A stretch of 64,000 bases of DNA, taken from Bryoerythrophyllum caledonicum (lineage: Eukaryota > Streptophyta > Bryopsida > Pottiales > Pottiaceae). How positions within the stretch are numbered: the first letter of the stretch is position 1; every line of letters begins with the position of its first letter. The translations under genes were made by a program, and so were the position numbers. Below, piece after piece: positions 48,907 through 60,138 of the stretch. The stretch lies in NCBI GenBank assembly GCA_963971425.1, contig OZ020517.1:29530668-29594667 (forward strand), read 5' to 3'. A model generated the notes under the pieces. The model did not search any database. It was not told where the DNA came from and saw only the letters and a list, made by a program, of their open reading frames with translations.

Positions 48907-49697
48907 TGGTTTTTCACCACTCTAATAAAACATCCAAGTGTATCCATACCTCATAGGATTCGTTACGGGAATGATCATATGCCTAGTTTTAAGTAATTGG
49001 AGATTAATTGTGTCATTAAAGCTATATTTTTGGTTAATTCTTAAAGTTATCTATCTATCTTTAGGAAATTAGGGTTGTTAGCATCACTCTTAAGGGATCC
49101 ACAAACAAAATCTAAACCCCAAGGATCTCTCGTGCCTTAAGAAGGTACATTAGTCCTTTTAAGATTGTGCTTATGCCACTAATTCTTAAACACTTGCCAC
49201 ACTGGGCTAATGGAAGTTTCCATTAAGTCTCATTGCATTGGTTCTTTAATTACAGTCTTTAAGAATTCAAATTCTTACCTCATGCAAAATTGCTCCAGTT
49301 TCACGTCCGTCCACTAAATCCACGTAATCACGTTCTTGAAACGAGGGTTAGTCTCAAAAATCAGATACACAAGTTAACTTAAGTCTTAAGGAGTTTCAGC
49401 TCTTAAGCCTCCATGTGAGCCAAATAAACCGCCCCCTAATGGGGTGGCTTATCTTGAACACAAGATCCTACATATGGGATGCAGCCCCTTGTGCAAACAT
49501 ACTTTAACCATTCATACAAGCATGATGACCCAAGGCGTGGTCACTTAAGAGGGTTCGTTAATAATTAGTGATGTGATGGCTGAATTGAGCCTTAGGTTGA
49601 ATCCAACCTTTAGACAAGCGTAAATTCCGCCTCAAAGCTTTGTTTCCAATGTTTTAAAGCTCCATTAGGTTCAATTTTGCCTTGTGAACTTGATTAG
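48907..49697. other. Spacer upstream of the MULE-type gene, no gene
   Basis: No coding signal; presumably 5' flank of the MULE-type gene and target DNA of the LTR element. Confidence 0.4.
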
Positions 49698-49702
49698 CAC
49701 CT
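49698..49702. repeat. Target-site duplication (cacct), left copy
   Basis: Identical to 62910-62914; 5 bp is the normal length for Ty3/gypsy elements. Confidence 0.9.
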
Positions 49703-52473
49703 TGTGAGTGGCCAAAGTGGGCCCTCACTCTTTTTTCTTTGTTTTTTTCGAGTTTTTGATAGTATTGACCCAATTTTAGTTAAAGTAGTAGTCAATCCAT
49801 CTACTAGAGTCAAATTCCTAGAGTAATAAACTTAGTGCCATGATGTCACACTACGGTTCGTATTTTTCCTCTTCCCTACTAATATGCTTGAAAGTGTAGT
49901 GGAAGTGGAGTGGGAATGAAGAGAAAGATAAAAAAGGGAAAAAAAAGGTCCTTGGAAAATGACTAAAAATTGAGAAATGGGACAAAAATTATGGAAAAAA
50001 TTGAGAGAGTGTCTCCTAGCAGGTAGAAGTAGTGGTAAAATTTCTAGAAATTTCCGAGTTGAATTACTATTTAATTCTAGGGGTTGACTAGTTAGTCGAC
50101 GGGTTGACCACTCGGAAAAAATACTTAATGAACTCCAAAAATGCTAGGAAAATTTGTGTAGACTAATTAGGGTGCTAGGAGTCCAGCTATGTGGTTAGTT
50201 TTTGAAGTTATAAGTAAATTGCAAATCATCAGTAGATAGTAGTAGATCTAGGGTAATGGTCGTTAAAAGATCAAAAGGAAAAGAAAAAAAGGGGAAGAAA
50301 AGAAAAGAAGGTGGTTGGGTGTGCTTCCCCATGCACATGCCACATGACAATTCTTGCCACCATGGAATTAATTTTAGGGAGGCTTGTCAGGAGCAAAGCG
50401 GCGAGTTAATGCTAGTAATAAACTAAAAACATGCAAAAACGGCTGTAAGTGGCCAATCCTGCACTTCTGTGAGAGGTCATGGGCTGCCTCATTTAAACTA
50501 AGCCAGTCTTGTCGGGGAAGAAAAACGAGAAAGACCAAAAGAAAAAGAAAAAAAAAGAAAAAAAGGACAACCAGCCAGGCTGAGTCGCTGGCGAGAGAGC
50601 TGGGGTCACGGGATTTTCGGGGGGCCGTTTTTGGAGCGAGGAGGAGCTCCTGCGAGCAGGAGAGAGGGCTGGAGCTCTCGTTTTTTCTTGGGGTTGGGTT
50701 TGTTTTGTTTGGTGGTTGGTGGTGTGTGCGCCCTGGGCGCGAGGGAGAGCTGGCCTCTCTGTTTTTTTTTCTTTCTTGGAAGAGCTCTGTGGGGAGAGGC
50801 GCGCTCTGAGCGCGTGAAGGAGGTCTCGTGTTCGGGGAGCTGGAGGAGGAGCTCCGGCGCGAGAGAAGAGCTGGACTCTTCTGTTTTTTTTCTTCTTCGT
50901 TTTTCCTGTGCGAGGCTCCTGTGCGAGGAGAGTCTCTCGTCTTTGTGGTGAGCGCACCGGCTGCGCGCGAGGAGGGTCTGCGCCTGCCTGCGCGAGGATG
51001 TCTCGTGTTCGGGGAGCTGGAGGGTGAGCTCCGGCGCGAGAGAAGAGCTGGACTCTTCTGTTTTTGTGTGTGTGCGCGGGGATCGGAGCTGGGGCTTGCA
51101 CGAGCTGGGCTCTGTTCCGGAAGGCTGCTCGGCGAGGGGCGCACCTGTGCGCGCAAGGGTCCGTGATTGTGATCACGAGGTCTGGCTCTGAGCACGGGAG
51201 AGAGAGCCGTGTTTTTTTTTTTTTTTTTTTGTGGTTTTGAGAGAGCGTGCTGGAGTGCTCCTGCGGTGGGAGCTTCGGTGTGGAGGCGCTATTGAAGGTC
51301 GGCGTTGGTGATCGTGGAGCCGTGTGTGCGCGCGGTGGTGTGAAGGTGCCGCGAGCTGAGAAGACTCGAGCTGGAGGATCCAGGCGAGAAGAGGCTGCGG
51401 CGCTCGGACCAGGGAGTATTTCCTGGGTGAAGCTACCTTCCCTAATTCCTACCTGCATGCGGTCGTTGCGGTTTCCTTCTTGTGTTGATTGAATTTGTGG
51501 GATCTCTAAACTTGTGCGGAAGCGCTGGAGGATTTTTTTTTTGACATTAGGGTTCCAAAACTTGGTGATGATTGCTCGCTGGCCGATGCAAGAATGCTGA
51601 TGCTTGTAAGTTGGTGCTTGCTGGAATCGTTGAGAATTTGGTGAATGGTGTTCCCAATTGAATGATGTGTGAGCTCATGAGGAAGCTGTGAATACTTGTT
51701 GTGGTTGTTGGGTCGCCGCTGTCCGTCTGTATGTGGCAGTCCTCAAGGTCTGGTTGGACATTCTGAGGAGTCCATCGTCAAGAGCACGAAAAACTAATAA
51801 GATTAGAAGTTGAAAACGCTCAATTCGGAGTTAATCCTAGGAAGTTAAGATGTTTTTAAAAAAAAAAACAAAACCTGGGACTCACAGGGACTGTCTGCTG
51901 CGACTGCTGGTGGAGGCCGGTATCAATCTCAAATTAGGTATTTAGTGTTTTAACCAAGTTGGAATTGAGCTGGTGATCATTTTAAGAGGAAATTTTTTGG
52001 TATTCGGAGTCCCGAATCAATAGATAAAGGCTGCCGAAGTTGCTGCTCCAACCAGGGTCTGGATCAGGCCTGATCAGCTGACCTAAACTAAAAATAAAAA
52101 AAAAATAAAAAAATAATAATAATAATAAAACAACAAAAAATTAAAATAAATAAATAAATAAAGAATAAGTAATAATAATCATAATAACTAATAGCCATAA
52201 TAATTAGATAACGATTAATTAATTAACTATTCATACCTATCTAATTTATCCAGAGTTAAGCCTTTAAATACCAAGGAGGGTTAATCGAGTTCACTTAACT
52301 GGATTAAGATAATAGTACTATTGATTTCTAAATATATAAATGGATATGCCAAGATCCAAATCCAGTAGAAATTAGGGTTTACAGTTAAGCATAAGGAATG
52401 GTAAGTGGTGTAACAATAGGACCTCGTAGGTTTAAAAATGGATTCTCTTAGGGGGTTTATTTTTGGGCTTACA
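49703..52473 (+). repeat. 5' LTR
   Basis: Starts TGTGAGTGGCC and ends GGGCTTACA. It contains a GC-rich block (about 50.58-51.48 kb), a T20 run near 51215, an A/AT-rich tract near 52.1 kb and a GCGGAAGCGCT motif (51516). The long ORFs on both strands of the GC-rich block are not genes. The U3/R/U5 borders were not resolved. Confidence 0.95.
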
Positions 52474-52475
52474 TT

Positions 52476-52493
52476 TGGTGCGTCCGCCGGGAG
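52476..52493 (+). other. Candidate primer-binding site
   Basis: Two bases after the LTR, TGGTGCGTCCGCCGGGAG begins with the TGG expected to pair with the CCA end of a tRNA. Its layout resembles the tRNA-Asp-type site of plant gypsy elements (TGGCGCCGTTGCCGGGGA) but is not identical, so the primer tRNA is unassigned. Confidence 0.6.
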
Positions 52494-53524
52494 GAGCTTT
52501 TGTTTGGTTCATTGCTTGGAAGGTGTTTGTCTTACTGCTGGATTGCTAAATTTAGGGTTTCTAGGGTTCTGAATGGTCTATTTCTGACCTAAACCGTGAA
52601 TGGAGTGGTTTTTGCCACATATGGGGAGTGGAGTGCGCTATTGCTTGAGGTAAGTTGCTGAACTACTTTTGTGCATATATCCTTGTATGAAGTGTTTTGT
52701 CCAAGTTGTAATGGAGGTGGGGAGTTAGAAGGGTGTGTGGAATTCCCGACCTCCTAACACAAGCACATTGTGTTAGGCGGACCACCTTCTAACTCTTGTG
52801 CTTTGGTTGAGTTAGGGGGCTTAGGGGTGAAAGGTTGAGGCCCTCCCACGATTGCTTGAAAGTAATCAGTGAGCTTCTAAGCCAAAGAGGGAAGGTGCAT
52901 GTGCCCGGGCATGGGACAAGGGCGCCCTTCCCTTCCCCCCCGAACTTGATCTACCACCAAGGTAAGAGCAACTTGCGTGCTATCAATAGCCTTGGTTGTT
53001 GAATGGGATGAATGTTGCATACATGGAATGATATGCATGTTGAAGGGGTCGTGAGGAAGGAGCACGGCATAAGGTGAGTACACGAACCTTCCTCACTACA
53101 CCAAACCCTACACTAGGCACTTAGATTCGCTTAGGGATCGAACAGGGATGGTGAAATTGCAGCCAGGTACGTTCTCCCCTTCTTAATGAACAAATTGTGA
53201 TGAACCAATGAAGGATTTTTCGTACATGTTGGTGTCGTTTCTCTTAAGTTGGTGATGCCATCCCTTGGAGAGAATTTGGGGATACCTTGATACCGAGGAG
53301 AAACCTCCAAGTAGGTGGTCAGCCCAACTAAGAGTCTGTATCGTATGGGGCATAGTGGGTGTACCTCGTCCGGAGGTTAGCCCCACATGTAACCTTCTGT
53401 TTTGTTTACTTCCCAGCACGGGGGAGTTTGGGAGAAACTTGGAATCATTGTAAGTCAATTATTGGTGTTTACGAAATGTCTTCACATAGGTCTAGAAAAC
53501 TAAGAACGGCAACTTAATCGTTAG
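52494..53524 (+). other. Untranslated leader with a strong nested hairpin
   Basis: About 1 kb with no ORF of interest. A 9-bp stem (52724-52732 with 52785-52793) encloses a perfect 10-bp stem, CCTAACACAA/TTGTGTTAGG (52753-52777, 5-nt loop). Such structures in retroelement leaders often serve RNA packaging or dimerisation; the role here is inference. Confidence 0.6.
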
Positions 53525-56056
53525 ATGAGCCCTGTGACTCGATCTGGAAGATGTTATAGACCGCTTCCCCTTCCCCTAATTTCTACTACTCCAACTTCAT
53601 TTCCCAATCCTGAGACATTAGAAGGAGGTCCTAGTACAAGAACCAACTCGGGAGGCCCAAAAGACCGTACAACCGTTGAGGAATCAAGCTTTAGGTCTTC
53701 CTCCTCTCCTCACTCTTCCCCTCTTCCTAGTCCTGGTGACATGGAAGATCCAATTGTCAACCCACCCCTAAACCCCTTGGTTCAACCAAGGGGTTTGCCT
53801 ATTGTAGTTCCTGAAGGGCTTCAAGCTGCCCCTATGCCCCCAAATCTTCCTAGTTTCAAGGGAACTAGGGATGAGGATCCCTCGATGCATGTGGAGCGGT
53901 TTATAGAGTTATTGACTACGTGTTTGATAACCGACAACCGTTACTACTTGGTGTGGTTTCCAACCACACTCAAGGAATCGGCTTACGAATGGTACCGCAA
54001 TCATGCGGCATCCACCTTCCGTGATTGGGATGGCCTCATGAGGTCATTCTTGGAACAATACAGACCCGAAGTAGGCCAGAGTGCAGCCTTGACAGCCTTG
54101 GCAAGCTTTAGACAAGGGAAGGATGAGGATATTTCATCCTACATCCGTAGGTTTGAACAAGTTGTCACCCGGTTCGTGGGTGATTTGCTCACGGATGATA
54201 CCTTGAGACACTTTTTCCTTCAGGGGTTTTATCTAGAGAAAACGATACGGGAAATCCTCCAGACAAGGCCCACCACCTTAGAGGAAGCTAAGGAGGCAGC
54301 TAGGACCGTGGCAGCGGTGGCAACAGAACACGAGAAACTATGGAGGAAGGAGAATGAGAGCATTCCTAGCTTTATTCCCATCCATGCCCGGGAGAAGTCA
54401 GACTCAGTTGAACCTCCACCTGGCCCAACAGTGTATTCTCCACCTGTGGTGAATACTATTCCTCTTAATGTCAGGCCCCCCGTTCCTCTACCCGCTCTTA
54501 CATATGGACCCACTTGGCGTCACGAGATGAAGAAGGAGATCCACGACGCTCAGCAAGGGTTCCAAGACCAACTCCAACAACAATTGAGGGCAATGACAGA
54601 TCAGATGGCTCTTCTACTCAGGAACCAGAACCCTAATGCCCCACCTCCTCAGATAGAGTCAGGTAGGCATTCTTCTGGTATGTGGTGCACTTCATGCGGC
54701 GAGAATGGTCACACCATGCAGTTTTGTACCACCTTCCCACACCATTCAAACGTCTATCAACCCCCACACCGGAATCAACCACCTAACCGTGGTCAAGGTC
54801 TGAGGTCCCAGCCTCGTTGGGAGATCTGCCAATCCTGTGGAAGAAGACATCCACCTGGGAGTTGTTGGTTAGAAAATGGGGTAGTGTGTGGGAATTGCGG
54901 TGGTAATCATCCCACAATTAGATGTAGGGAGAAGGACAAAGTCATTCCTATGAGGCCAATGAGAGGGAATTTTGCCCAACAAGCCATGGATAACCAGAGA
55001 GGGGCTCGAAACTCTTCGAATGACAATAGTCTCCATCCTCCCAACATGTACTATGATTATAATAATCATCGTCAAAACCACCAACCTCCCCAAGGCTTAC
55101 AAACCCAACACGGTTTTGTGCCTTTTGGCCAAAACCAGGCACCTAACCAAGATGCCCGATTTGCATCTCCTTCTTCTTCATCTTCCTCTACCACCGTCAC
55201 ATTGACAGAACTCGGGTCTCAAGGAGCTCCTCAGAGTTCTACCTCTTCTCAATCCCATTTTGTATCGCATGAACCTGTCATTCCACATCAAGTGGCTCAC
55301 CTTTCACTTCCCGTAAATGCGGTATTGACACGAGCCCAAAAGGCCAACCAACCCTTCGTAGCTCAGGAATCAGATGCTAGCTTCGAGGATTCACCACACT
55401 TATCAGAACTTAATGATGTAGTTCATGAAGCCTTGAAGTCCACAAAGGAGGCCAACCAGAAGGTGCCTCCGGTAAATCCATTGATGTTAGATTCCACCCC
55501 TTCTGAAGGAGGTGAAAAACCCCAGAATCCCCACACACCCGAGCCAACCTGGGAGGGTCCAACAATTCCCATTCAAGAAATGGGGATTAAAAACCCTTCA
55601 TCCACCCCCACGTTTAGACCGTATGATCTTTGGGAGGACTTGAATAGGTTGAATGCCAACATTACCATTGCCCAACTCATCCACTTGGCTCCCTTGGTAC
55701 GAAAGGAATTGAAGAAGAAGATTCCCCTAGCCAAAAGGGTAAAGGTCAAGGCCAATTTAGCTGCTAGAATGAGCTCTTCTAGGAAGCCTTCTAAAAAAGC
55801 ATTTGAGGTTCGTGCGGTAGAAATTGAGGCCACTATAGTGGATAAGGTGTTGCCTAAAGTATTGGTGGATGGTGGTAGTGGTGTGAACATCATGCCTCTT
55901 CACACCATGGAACAATTAGGGCTAGAGATCACAGAGCCCTCACCTTATGTGATCAACATGGCCAACCAGATTCCAGAAGCACCAATAGGCCAAATTTCTG
56001 GGTGTAAGATGAACACAGGAGGGGAGGACTACACGATCACCTTCCAAGTGCTTTGA
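53525..56056 (+). CDS. Ty3/gypsy Gag-protease ORF (843 aa)
   Basis: The Gag capsid-type domain (Retrotrans_gag) spans about residues 100-270 (FKGTRDEDPSMHVERF ... LRHFFLQGF). Three zinc knuckles follow: CTSCGENGHTMQFC (388), CQSCGRRHPPGSC (435) and CGNCGGNHPTIRC (455), the first canonical and the other two with a shortened spacing. A Pro/Ser/Gln-rich linker leads to a retropepsin with the active-site DGGSG near residue 782. The frame stops at TGA (56054-56056) about 60 residues past that motif, before the usual end of the protease. The next ORF continues in the same frame at once with LLLGRPWL, the normal protease C-terminal motif. Confidence 0.92.
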   Translation: MSPVTRSGRCYRPLPLPLISTTPTSFPNPETLEGGPSTRTNSGGPKDRTTVEESSFRSSSSPHSSPLPSPGDMEDPIVNPPLNPLVQPRGLPIVVPEGLQAAPMPPNLPSFKGTRDEDPSMHVERFIELLTTCLITDNRYYLVWFPTTLKESAYEWYRNHAASTFRDWDGLMRSFLEQYRPEVGQSAALTALASFRQGKDEDISSYIRRFEQVVTRFVGDLLTDDTLRHFFLQGFYLEKTIREILQTRPTTLEEAKEAARTVAAVATEHEKLWRKENESIPSFIPIHAREKSDSVEPPPGPTVYSPPVVNTIPLNVRPPVPLPALTYGPTWRHEMKKEIHDAQQGFQDQLQQQLRAMTDQMALLLRNQNPNAPPPQIESGRHSSGMWCTSCGENGHTMQFCTTFPHHSNVYQPPHRNQPPNRGQGLRSQPRWEICQSCGRRHPPGSCWLENGVVCGNCGGNHPTIRCREKDKVIPMRPMRGNFAQQAMDNQRGARNSSNDNSLHPPNMYYDYNNHRQNHQPPQGLQTQHGFVPFGQNQAPNQDARFASPSSSSSSTTVTLTELGSQGAPQSSTSSQSHFVSHEPVIPHQVAHLSLPVNAVLTRAQKANQPFVAQESDASFEDSPHLSELNDVVHEALKSTKEANQKVPPVNPLMLDSTPSEGGEKPQNPHTPEPTWEGPTIPIQEMGIKNPSSTPTFRPYDLWEDLNRLNANITIAQLIHLAPLVRKELKKKIPLAKRVKVKANLAARMSSSRKPSKKAFEVRAVEIEATIVDKVLPKVLVDGGSGVNIMPLHTMEQLGLEITEPSPYVINMANQIPEAPIGQISGCKMNTGGEDYTITFQVL

Positions 56057-59000
56057 ATGCACTCGAACAAAAATTCCTTTCCCTTGCTTCTAGGGAGACC
56101 GTGGTTGAGGGCAGCCAATGCTAAGGTAGATTGGAGTGGCGAAAAACCTCACATCACCTATGGTGTGGGGTCGAATCTAACCAAGGTTTATATTCAACCT
56201 AGCTTCCCTAAGACCTTAGGATCTTCTAGCTCATCATCGGAGGATGAAGACCACGTGCCCCGCGGTGCTAGGAAGACAATCAAGGGGGTCAAGTTCGCGC
56301 TTCCAAAAGTAACAAAAACCACCACTCCTCCCTCATTGAGTTGCTTGGGGCCTAGTCTATACGAATGGGAGGATGATGGAGAATTCTCTACTTGGTTGGC
56401 TGAGCACCCGCACACTGAGTCTGACCGATCCATGGATACGTTTTTCATGGAAGAACTTAGTGGTGATCCTCTCAAGGACATTGACTTAGCCATTCTCGTA
56501 GATGACCTACGTTACGAGGATGTTTGTGGTGTCACCTTAGATGGCACACAATTGTCCAATGTAGATCCTATCTTGGATGAAGAAGCCCTCATTTCTCCGT
56601 TGCACTTCAAATCCACTTCATCAGGAATACAAGTGGGAAGTGATCTACCCATCTATCCACCAATCCCCCATGACTGGTACAAGGGACCAACGGAACAACC
56701 TCATGCGAGTCCAAAAGATTGGCAAGAGATAGATGTATCGTTTGAGGGAGAAGGGCCGCGAATGATAAAGGTTGGGAGCCAACTCACAAGGGAAGGATTA
56801 GAGCCCTTTAGAGCCCTAGTCATGGAGTATCGCGATGTGTTCGCATGGTCTTATAGAGAACTCAGAGGCATCCCTCCAGAAGTGGTGCAACATCGAATTC
56901 CCTTAATTCCAGGCTCAGTGGCCGTTCGCCAGAAAGAGCGCCGAATGAATCCACAACTCCAACTTATAGTTAAGGCGGAATTGGAGAAACTCCTTCAGGC
57001 TGGATTTATCCGCCCAGTAGAGATTACCGACTGGGTTTCCCCCATGGTGATAGTCAAGAAGAAAAACGGAAAGTTGAGAGTTTGCATAGACTATCGCAAA
57101 CTTAACCAAGCCACGCAAAATGACCACTTCCCTCTTCCTTTCATTAACACCATTTTGGAAGAAGTGGCTGGTCATGCACTTTACACCTTCATGGATGGTT
57201 ATTCTGGCTATAACCAAATATCCATACACCCCGATGACTACCACAAAACAGCCTTTACCACTCCTTGGGGCACCTTTATCTATGTAGTCATGCCATTTGG
57301 ATTGTGTAATGCACCATCCGCCTTCCAGCGGGCTATGACCCATGCCTTCTCTGATCTCCTACACACATCTATGACAGTGTTTATAGATGATTTTAGTACC
57401 CAATCATCAATTGAGGAACATTTGGCATGTGTTCGAGGAAGCTTCGAGCGGTGTAGGAGGACGGGCATCGCCCTTAATCCAGACAAGATCTTTTTAGCCG
57501 TTGAGAGGGGTGTCTTGTTGGGTTATGTGGTCTCCAAACATGGTTGGGAACCAGATCCGGAGAAGGTCAAGGTGATAGTTGAACTGCCTCCACCCACAGA
57601 TGTTAAAGGAGTCCAAAGGACTCTTGGTCACATGGGATGGTATCGGGAATTAATTCCTGACTATGCGACAATTTCATTACCCATTAATCGGTTGCAACAA
57701 AAGGCGGTAAAGTTTGAATGGACTCCAGAGTGCCAAGGGGCATTTGATATCCTTAAGACCAAGCTTAGCACCTTTCCAGTGTTAAAACCTCCAAACTGGA
57801 ACCTGCCCTTCCATGTTTATTGCGATGCCTCCTCTATGGCGGTAGGGAGTGCATTATGCCAACCAACTGGAGAGAAGGAGAAGGACTACCCCGTGGCCTT
57901 TGCTAGTCGCCAGTTAAACCCGGCAGAAAAAAATTACACCACCACGGAACGAGAATGTCTAGCCATGGTGTTCTCTTTGAAGAAATTTCGCCACTATCTA
58001 TTGCTAAATCGGGTGGTCTTCTTCGTAGACCACATGGCCATCAAATACTTGGTGAACAAAGCCGACCTTAGCGGTAGGATTGCTCGATGGGTACTCCTCT
58101 TGGAGGAGTTTGATTATACCGTGCAATACAAACCGGGTAGGAAACACTTGCAAGCGGATCACCTATCTAGACTATCTGGAGATCCAATTACCACGCCCAT
58201 CGATGATAGCTTGGTAGATGAGAACCTCTTCCTGGTCTCTTCTTCTCCTATTTGGTACCAAAACATTGCGGAGTTCCTCAAAACCCAACAAATGCCGGAC
58301 AACTTGGGGAAAAACGATCGACGGAAGGTGCGCATTAATAGCCGCCACTTCGCCCTTGTAGGTGGCCGTCTCTATCGCCGAGGCATTGATGGCGTTTTGC
58401 GTAGGTGTGTAGAGGCCATGGAGATTCCAGCTATCTTGGCTTCTTGTCATGATAGTGCATGCGGGGGGCATTTTTCTGGTACCTTAACAGGCCAGAAGGC
58501 CTTACGCGCTGGTTACTATTGGCCTTCCATGTTTCGGGATGCCCATGGTTACACTCGACGTTGTGATGCTTGTCAACGTTATGCTAGAAATGATCTACGC
58601 ATAGAGCTGCCACTTCATGTCTCTCTTCCCCTCGTCCCCTTCGAGAAGTGGGGAGTGGATTACATCGGAGAGATTCATCCCCATTCGAGTAGAGGGATGA
58701 AGCACATAGTGGTGGCGACAGAGTATCTCACCAAATGGGCAGAAGCCAAAGCGGTAAAATCAAATGATGCCAAGAGTGGTGCTACGTTTTTGTTTGAGCA
58801 AGTGATAACCCGGTTTGGATGCCCTAAAATCCTCATTAGTGATCGAGGCAAACATTTCCTCAATGAGGTGGTTGAGGACTTAACCAATCGGTTTCAAATT
58901 GACCACCGTAAAACTACACCCTATCACCCTCAGACAAACGGGCACACTGAGAGGGTCAATCAAACCTTGGCCACGATCCTGAGGAAAACGGTCGTAGACT

Positions 59001-59500
59001 CGAAGAGAGATTGGGATGTTAAACTCCCCGCTGCGTTGTGGGCTTACCGAACAACGTACAAGGTGACCACCCAAGCCACTCCGTTTTCATTAGTCTATGG
59101 TGTAGAGGCTGTACTCCCCATAGAGTTTGAAGTGCCATCACTTCGAATAGCGATAGACACTCGATTGACCACCAAGCAGTCCCTGATCCATCGATTGGAA
59201 CGGTTGGAGAAATTGGATGAGGATCGTAGACTGAGCGCACAACACATTGAGGTTGTCCAGAGGCGCCGGAAAATTGCGTTTGATAAACGCCACAAGAAGC
59301 GGACATTGTCGCCAGGGATGTTGGTTTTGCTTCAAGATGCGAGAAGGCTAGAATTCCCTGGGAAGTTTGATGCGTTGTGGTTGGGCCCCTATCTCGTTAC
59401 CAAGGTGTTTCCCAACAACTCGGTCCAACTCGAAACCCTGAATGGTGAATCATTTCCAACGCGCACGGCTGGGAGTCGTTGCAAGGAATACCGGACATGA
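56057..59500 (+). CDS. Ty3/gypsy Pol ORF: RT, RNase H, integrase (1147 aa)
   Basis: In the same frame as Gag and directly after its TGA. It opens with the protease tail (LLLGRPWL). Reverse transcriptase lies at about 305-480, with the catalytic FIDD at 442-445 (Phe in place of the common Tyr). RNase H spans about 580-700 (YCDAS, TERECLA, VDHMAIKYL). The integrase has an HxxxxxxH ... CDAC zinc site (about 797-836) and a DDE core with D in GVDYIG (about 866), D in SDRGKHF (about 928) and E in ERVNQ (about 965). The C-terminus is a short GPYLVTKVF domain without a chromodomain. No stop or frameshift is seen within this ORF. The ATG may be fortuitous; readthrough expression is possible. Confidence 0.93.
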   Translation: MHSNKNSFPLLLGRPWLRAANAKVDWSGEKPHITYGVGSNLTKVYIQPSFPKTLGSSSSSSEDEDHVPRGARKTIKGVKFALPKVTKTTTPPSLSCLGPSLYEWEDDGEFSTWLAEHPHTESDRSMDTFFMEELSGDPLKDIDLAILVDDLRYEDVCGVTLDGTQLSNVDPILDEEALISPLHFKSTSSGIQVGSDLPIYPPIPHDWYKGPTEQPHASPKDWQEIDVSFEGEGPRMIKVGSQLTREGLEPFRALVMEYRDVFAWSYRELRGIPPEVVQHRIPLIPGSVAVRQKERRMNPQLQLIVKAELEKLLQAGFIRPVEITDWVSPMVIVKKKNGKLRVCIDYRKLNQATQNDHFPLPFINTILEEVAGHALYTFMDGYSGYNQISIHPDDYHKTAFTTPWGTFIYVVMPFGLCNAPSAFQRAMTHAFSDLLHTSMTVFIDDFSTQSSIEEHLACVRGSFERCRRTGIALNPDKIFLAVERGVLLGYVVSKHGWEPDPEKVKVIVELPPPTDVKGVQRTLGHMGWYRELIPDYATISLPINRLQQKAVKFEWTPECQGAFDILKTKLSTFPVLKPPNWNLPFHVYCDASSMAVGSALCQPTGEKEKDYPVAFASRQLNPAEKNYTTTERECLAMVFSLKKFRHYLLLNRVVFFVDHMAIKYLVNKADLSGRIARWVLLLEEFDYTVQYKPGRKHLQADHLSRLSGDPITTPIDDSLVDENLFLVSSSPIWYQNIAEFLKTQQMPDNLGKNDRRKVRINSRHFALVGGRLYRRGIDGVLRRCVEAMEIPAILASCHDSACGGHFSGTLTGQKALRAGYYWPSMFRDAHGYTRRCDACQRYARNDLRIELPLHVSLPLVPFEKWGVDYIGEIHPHSSRGMKHIVVATEYLTKWAEAKAVKSNDAKSGATFLFEQVITRFGCPKILISDRGKHFLNEVVEDLTNRFQIDHRKTTPYHPQTNGHTERVNQTLATILRKTVVDSKRDWDVKLPAALWAYRTTYKVTTQATPFSLVYGVEAVLPIEFEVPSLRIAIDTRLTTKQSLIHRLERLEKLDEDRRLSAQHIEVVQRRRKIAFDKRHKKRTLSPGMLVLLQDARRLEFPGKFDALWLGPYLVTKVFPNNSVQLETLNGESFPTRTAGSRCKEYRT

Positions 59501-60138
59501 TAGAGTGGATTCACTATCACTAGCCCACCTCACTTCGTGACAATTGGCCTCACAACGGGGAGGACATGACTCTTCCGATTCAACTAAGTGCCTTTTGACC
59601 ACTAGTTGCAGCCGGTCATCTCTTCTCCATGGGTCAACCATACTAGTTTCATCACTACACTAGAGACAAGTGTTTTCCTTTCTCCCAAATTCTTATCAAA
59701 AATATAGTTTTCTCTCCTTGTTTTCCTTACCTTCCAAAGAGATTGGAACTTCTATCTCTCTGTAGTCCAAGTTCACTCCGATGAAGGCGGAAGGCGGTTT
59801 TGAAATCTTTTTTGGCTGTAGATTCAACCTGGGTCCGTCCAGGGCGAATGGGTTTAACTCAAAAATTGGGACGTGCATCCATTCTGCTAATCTTTCAATT
59901 CTTTCTAGTCGAATGCCGTCTCTATTTTCCCTATTTTTCTCTCATTCTTTCCCCCTTCTCTATTGAAATTTCCTAGCTTTTCTTCAATCCCATCACTTTT
60001 GTCTAACTTCCTAGTTTTCTTCCAAATTCCATAATTGTCTTTCTACATCTCTTTATTTTTTCTCATTACCGTGTGCCGTAGTGAGCAAGAGGTCTAGGTC
60101 CACTCTCCTCTCACGAGTCGGCCCAGATGGTCGCCATG
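59501..60138 (+). other. 3' untranslated part of the LTR element
   Basis: No ORF of interest. The bases directly before the 3' LTR (ggcccagatggtcgccatg) are not purine-rich, so the polypurine tract expected here is not evident; the nearest purine-rich stretch is agcaagagg about 50 bp upstream. Confidence 0.7.

Noticed and set aside
50374..51458. Long - strand ORFs (273 and 321 aa) and + strand ORFs in the LTRs, repeated at 60810-61894
   Set aside because: They lie in the GC-rich, purine-biased block of both LTRs, overlap in several frames, have low-complexity Arg/Ser/Pro composition and no domain. Identity between copies only reflects LTR identity.
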